NCBI RefSeq assembly: GCF_000485595.1
Contig: NW_014577175.1
Coordinates: 125,665 to 147,639 of the forward strand
Direction: 5' to 3'
From: Priapulus caudatus
Lineage: Eukaryota > Priapulida > Priapulimorpha > Priapulimorphida > Priapulidae
Length of the DNA: 21,975 nucleotides
In this document: piece by piece, positions 18,232 to 21,975 of the stretch
Layout: every line of letters begins with the position of its first letter
How positions within the stretch are numbered: the stretch's first letter is position 1
Position numbers and translations under genes: made by a program
Notes under the pieces: generated by a model
The model's database searches: none
What the model was told of the DNA's origin: nothing
Seen by the model: the letters and a program-made list of their open reading frames with translations, nothing else

Positions 18232-18549
18232 TGACGTCAGCCTCATTAAACGACCCGAAGTTATTTGCTTTTATTTTAACTTAGCGTTGCCCTAAATTTC
18301 TTCGTTTGCAAAGTTGCCGGGGATTGCTCCAATTCGTCCGGCCACATGGCTATGTCGCGCTCGTAATCAGGACACGAGGGTGACGCGGCGCTTGTATGAG
18401 AGCGGTATCACCCCCGCCCTGAGCACCATCGCAGACAAATGCGCGAAAATTTCGCGTTTTCGGCAAAAGTTTTCATTATTGCTCGCATCGACCGATAGAC
18501 TAATCACACATTAGTCACGAGCCAATGTATTTCATTGGTTCGGTTTGCT
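18232..18549 (+). promoter_or_regulatory. Possible CpG-rich promoter: CRE and two facing CCAAT boxes
   Basis: A full palindromic CRE, TGACGTCA, lies at 18232-18239. CCAAT at 18522-18526 and its reverse ATTGG at 18534-18538 lie just before an ATG in good context (G at -3, G at +4) at 18550. The interval is richer in CG than its flanks, and I see no TATA box. CRE plus NF-Y-type CCAAT boxes are common in animal housekeeping promoters. The combination is suggestive only; the start site is not determinable. Confidence 0.3.
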
Positions 18550-18717
18550 ATGGCGGCGTTGCGTGGAACACGTACCCTACTAGGGGCCTCGCTAAGGTCC
18601 GGTCGGGCCTATAGATGTGGAACCAATTTAGCTAGTAGTAACGGCGCCCTATTGGCGTGTAGTATAGTAGGCCTTTATTTTGAGACAGCGATGTATACAA
18701 TACCAATAAGTTTGTGA
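18550..18717 (+). CDS. Candidate first exon: short frame with mitochondrial-presequence character
   Basis: The 55-codon frame starts MAALRGTRTLLGASLRSGR. Its first 45 residues have five arginines, many A, L, S and G, and no acidic residue, the usual profile of a mitochondrial targeting presequence. It follows CCAAT boxes and has a good start context. The frame runs to a stop at 18715-18717. A true exon may end earlier at GTAGTA (18635) or GTAACG (18638), neither a strong donor. I recognise no mature domain and no certain next exon, so it could be chance. Confidence 0.25.
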   Translation: MAALRGTRTLLGASLRSGRAYRCGTNLASSNGALLACSIVGLYFETAMYTIPISL

Positions 18718-18719
18718 TG

Positions 18720-20045
18720 AATCGTTGTTTACCCGTGTCTACCCAAAGTGCTAAATAACGCGATGCATGACAGACGTTGCATGTAGTTTTGCAGTTTTGG
18801 GGCAGTTGTAATTTTATAGCGGCACACACAGACAGCGTAGCTCGCAGCGCACGATGGCGCGCACAGCGCCACCTTGGGGGCGAAAGAAGAGAGCATAGGG
18901 AGGAGATGAAGCGAGAACAAGAGGAGAGATATATGACGGAGAGCGTTCGGCGCCGAGAGAAACAAAGAGCGGATATGACAGAAGATCTGAGAAAGAAGAG
19001 GCCTGGAGAGTTTGTGGACGGGCGCGCGCGGTGATGTGTGTGGTGTACCCTTATAGGTCGACAGGCGACCCTAAAGCAGGGGTAGCGGAAAACGAAGCCC
19101 CTGGAGATTGATTTGGCCAGGGGCGAAGCGTCGAATCCCGCGCAAATTGACAGCCATAATTGTTGCGCCGCATAACATAGCAATCCGCAGAAGTCTGCTC
19201 ACCGCCTAACAGCTGATGCCTTTGTCAGTAAATTCTCGACAGATCCGACACGTAAGTAAGATTAGCATGCAGTATCCTAAAGACAGGGTGCAGATCAAGT
19301 CAACACAATGCCAAGGTCAGGGCCGAATTGCGAGCATAGATAGGTTGCCAGGTTATCGAACAAATTCATCTACATTTATGGGCGTCGTGGTAATAAATTG
19401 AGCTTCGATGATGAGGAAATTTGTCGAACTAAGCCATAATAGTGAAAAGGAAGCATGGGGCTGTCATTTAAACCGACATGCGAATTATTAGAAATGGCAT
19501 GGGAACCCGAGACAAATGATTTCATTTAGACGCCGTTTGTCTGAGGGATAGTTACTGTCCAATGTTTGTAATAGTTTCGGGCGATAATGAGAAGACGACG
19601 ATTTGCCTAGAGAAATAAATGGGAGGAATTGACGACCGAAATGAGATTCCACTTTTCTTGTGACGTGAGCTTTGCAGATAAAAAGGGTCTTTAGCTGCTA
19701 GCTTTAACCCGTGAGGAATTAGATTAGATTCGTGTGCATTGTTTATCATTATTTGGCGTTGTTTCGATAAGTAAAGGCATACTCGTGGTAAGACTTTTCC
19801 GTTCATTACGTCACCCATATATATCTTCATTATTCTTTATAAAAAAAGTCCTATTACTGTTAGTCATGCCTTTATTCAGTGTATCGGGGATATATCGCGT
19901 AGCCTCGAAGATTTGCCGCGAGAGCACGCGAGGAAATTTAATTCCAGAGTGTGCGGAATTACGGAAGTTTTTGACAGCAATTATCCGGTTCTATGCTGGC
20001 ACAATCTGTAATATACTTTGGCAGTGCATTCACTGAGACCATTCA
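18720..20045. other. Mostly unassigned sequence with two weak exon-like frames
   Basis: A purine-rich block at about 18877-19035 encodes a highly charged E/R/K frame (EEMKREQEERYMTESVRRRE). At 19191-19251 an open frame including LTADAFVSKFSTDPT ends at a consensus donor GTAAGTAAG (19252), but it has only a poor acceptor. I cannot join either to a recognisable protein. The remainder (19260-20045) shows nothing clear. Confidence 0.35.
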
Positions 20046-21252
20046 ATTAGCCCGTCCATGGCCTCCGCATCCATCACATCAATATCACACATCAAATCTC
20101 ATCACATATCTTAATTCCATAATCATGCCATTATTATTCAAGTACAATCATCTAATCCACCATCGCGTTCATCCATCATAACACCCATCGATGCCATCCT
20201 AATCCAAATAGGGGCCAATCCATGATCCATGGACCATGCCAATGCCCATCCATCCATTGCCCGATCCAAGTGTAACCAGTCCATCCATCAAGACAAAGAC
20301 ATGTCCTACATCCTGCCCGCATCCATACCCAGTCGCTCATCCCATGACCATTCCATACCATATGAGGCCATAGGCCATCCGGGCATGGCTGCCAGTCATG
20401 CGCATTCACATCCAATGCGCCATGACCATCCATCCATCCATGCGGCACTCGCATCCATCCATCGCGTCGTCCCCGTAACCGTGCCGTCCGTCCCGACCGT
20501 CCGTCCGTCGTTTGCCGTGGGCAGGAGTTCGCGCGTCGTGTGCCGTACCGTCCCGTCCGTCCGTCGCGTCGTCCCGATGACCGTTCAGCCGTCGTCGCGT
20601 CCGTCCGTCCGTGAGCCATAACTCTCGCATGCCATGTTACCATCCATAGCCATCGCCAAATTGGGCTTGAACAGCGAACTACCCCATGCCGCCAGGCGCC
20701 ATCATAACCATCCATCCATTCATCATCCAAATCCACAATCGCCATCCAATACATCCATGGCGCCAATGCGCCATGCCCATCCCATGGCCATTCCGATGTC
20801 GCATTCATCATCCATGCATCCATCCATCCATCCATCCATGGGGGAGTCCATCCATCGCAGGTGCCATGCCTATCGCATACAACCACTTTTGACCGATTGC
20901 CATCCATGCCATTTCATAATCATACCATCCATCCACCATCCATCCATCCATCCCATCCATCCGCCATGCACATAACCATCGCATCCATTCATCATCCATA
21001 CATCCATCCACCCCGACCATCCTATCCGCATCCATGCACGCCATCTGAATCAATCAATCAAGTCAATCAAATTAATCAATGCAATCAAGATCCATGGCCA
21101 TCCACTGCCATCCATCCATCGCAAAGTCCAATCCATCCATCCATGGACCATCCATCCATTCATCCATGCCAATCCATCAGCCATTGGCCATCGATTAAGT
21201 CCGCTACCATGATGACACCCCATCCATCCATCCATCCATCCATCCATCCATG
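20046..21252 (+). repeat. 1.2-kb CCAT tetranucleotide domain with CCGT and AATC sub-blocks
   Basis: Degenerate CCAT/ATCC repeats fill the region, with pure runs at 20818-20838 and 21219-21250. Between about 20463 and 20617 the unit becomes CCGT; within this block the phrase CGCGTCGTCCC occurs twice, about 100 bp apart. At 21046-21092 the unit becomes AATC. All frames are long because the tetramer lacks stops when read in three phases, giving Ser/Ile/His/Pro or Met/Asp/Gly/Trp repeats. I do not treat those as genes. Confidence 0.92.
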
Positions 21253-21975
21253 AGGTACGCATGGGCCTCGAGCATCCAGTGAACCTCACCATAGGACCAT
21301 ACATGGTACCATCCTTCTCATCCATATGCCCGTGCGACGCCATGGACACCGATCATCTATCGAACATACCATTCTGAACCCTGCCGTCCGCAATAACATA
21401 AAACCGCCAACTGCGAAGCGAAGCCTCCTCTACCACTAAATATTATACGATAGACATGACTAATATTATAATATAGTTCCGACTGCTTCATGTTGTGCCC
21501 GAGAGGAAATGTATGCCGACGGGAAGGTGCATTACAGACCAACAGATGAGCGAGCTTACTTCAGCATACGGCTCAGAGAGGCTAGAGAGAAACATGTTTT
21601 GCTAACTGGAAGTTCGTGTGTTTTAAATAGGACTAAGGCGATTAATCTTCTTCTCTTGCTGAAGTTAAGCTACCATGAACCCGAGTGTGGAATTGATCGA
21701 AGACTGGCCCGTGGTCTGAAATAAAGCCTAATCACCCCAGCGAAGCTACTGGATATTGTATAATTGTATTTTAATCATACACAGCTATTTTAAACTCACG
21801 ATCGATTTTTGTAGCTGAAGGCAATCTAATTTGCAGATCAGCAATAGAGATTTGCTCGAGGTCATCATTTTAAACTCACTTGATCTAAATTAAAAGAGTT
21901 GCGTGTAAAGCAGGTGAAGGGCCCGTTAAGCTGATTACTTTCATTGTTATATAAATTCTAAAGATAATCGGCTCG
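21253..21975. other. Right-edge unique sequence, nothing assigned
   Basis: A frame at 21509-21724 begins MYADGKVHYRPTDERAYFS and looks mildly protein-like, but I recognise no family and see no clear splice sites around it. The rest is AT-rich, with a small palindromic stretch ACTAATATTATAATATAGTT near 21459. Confidence 0.4.

Noticed and set aside
18632-19183. 183-codon minus-strand frame
   Set aside because: It overlaps the candidate promoter-side plus-strand frames, starts without context, and shows no known domain; it is probably a shadow of CG-rich sequence.
20176-20907. 243-codon minus-strand frame with Trp-Met-Asp-Gly repeats
   Set aside because: It is the CCAT tetranucleotide read on the minus strand. 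The plus strand is also open, and no start context or domain is seen.
20046-21252. Possible CRISPR-like or telomeric array
   Set aside because: There are no uniform repeats with unique spacers, and CCAT is not a known telomere unit; it is a degenerate tetranucleotide satellite.

Overview
The window looks like nuclear DNA from an animal, most likely a marine invertebrate. It has a multi-exon gene with consensus GT..AG introns, a tRNA-derived SINE, a hAT-type element with an 8-bp target-site duplication, several foldback elements, and very large simple-sequence blocks. There are no operons, ribosome binding sites or prokaryotic gene packing. Short motifs such as GTAGGCCTA and AGGCCTATA occur repeatedly and would suit several deuterostome or lophotrochozoan genomes, but I cannot name the species.

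Left part (1-4659, + strand): this is the 3' half of an SLC2A/GLUT-like facilitative sugar transporter. Five exons are readable: 24-126, 778-987, 2893-2965, 3990-4120 and 4366-4659. Together they run from the end of the central cytoplasmic loop and TM7 to TM12, the PETKGR motif and the C-terminal tail. Earlier exons lie beyond the left edge. Exon 2 needs two frame changes to match the family, so the copy is either damaged or contains sequence errors. The introns hold a palindromic minisatellite with a 10-bp unit, a strong hairpin, a hAT-like non-autonomous element, a foldback MITE and an AT microsatellite.

Gene 3' flank (4660-6560): two further long, unrelated inverted repeats follow. The first starts about 30 bp after the stop codon and would fold the 3' transcript into a long imperfect duplex. 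The second has a perfect 22-bp arm on each side and spans an open frame.

Middle (6560-15170): this is mostly non-coding with no recognisable gene. It contains short microsatellites, an exact NRF-1-type site, a pair of 58-bp diverged repeats, a minus-strand tRNA-SINE, a perfect 42-bp palindrome and a 300-bp (CA)n tract.

Right part (15170-21975): a 1.9-kb nested structure has an inverted pair of 16-bp-unit minisatellites enclosing CpG-rich GTGCG repeats around a GT/GA core. A second GTGCGT array follows. Next comes a possible housekeeping-type promoter (CRE and two CCAAT boxes) before a short reading frame with a mitochondrial-presequence character. A 1.2-kb CCAT tetranucleotide domain switches unit to CCGT and then AATC. 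Long open frames inside the simple repeats are artefacts of composition. Apart from the transporter I can defend no gene with confidence.
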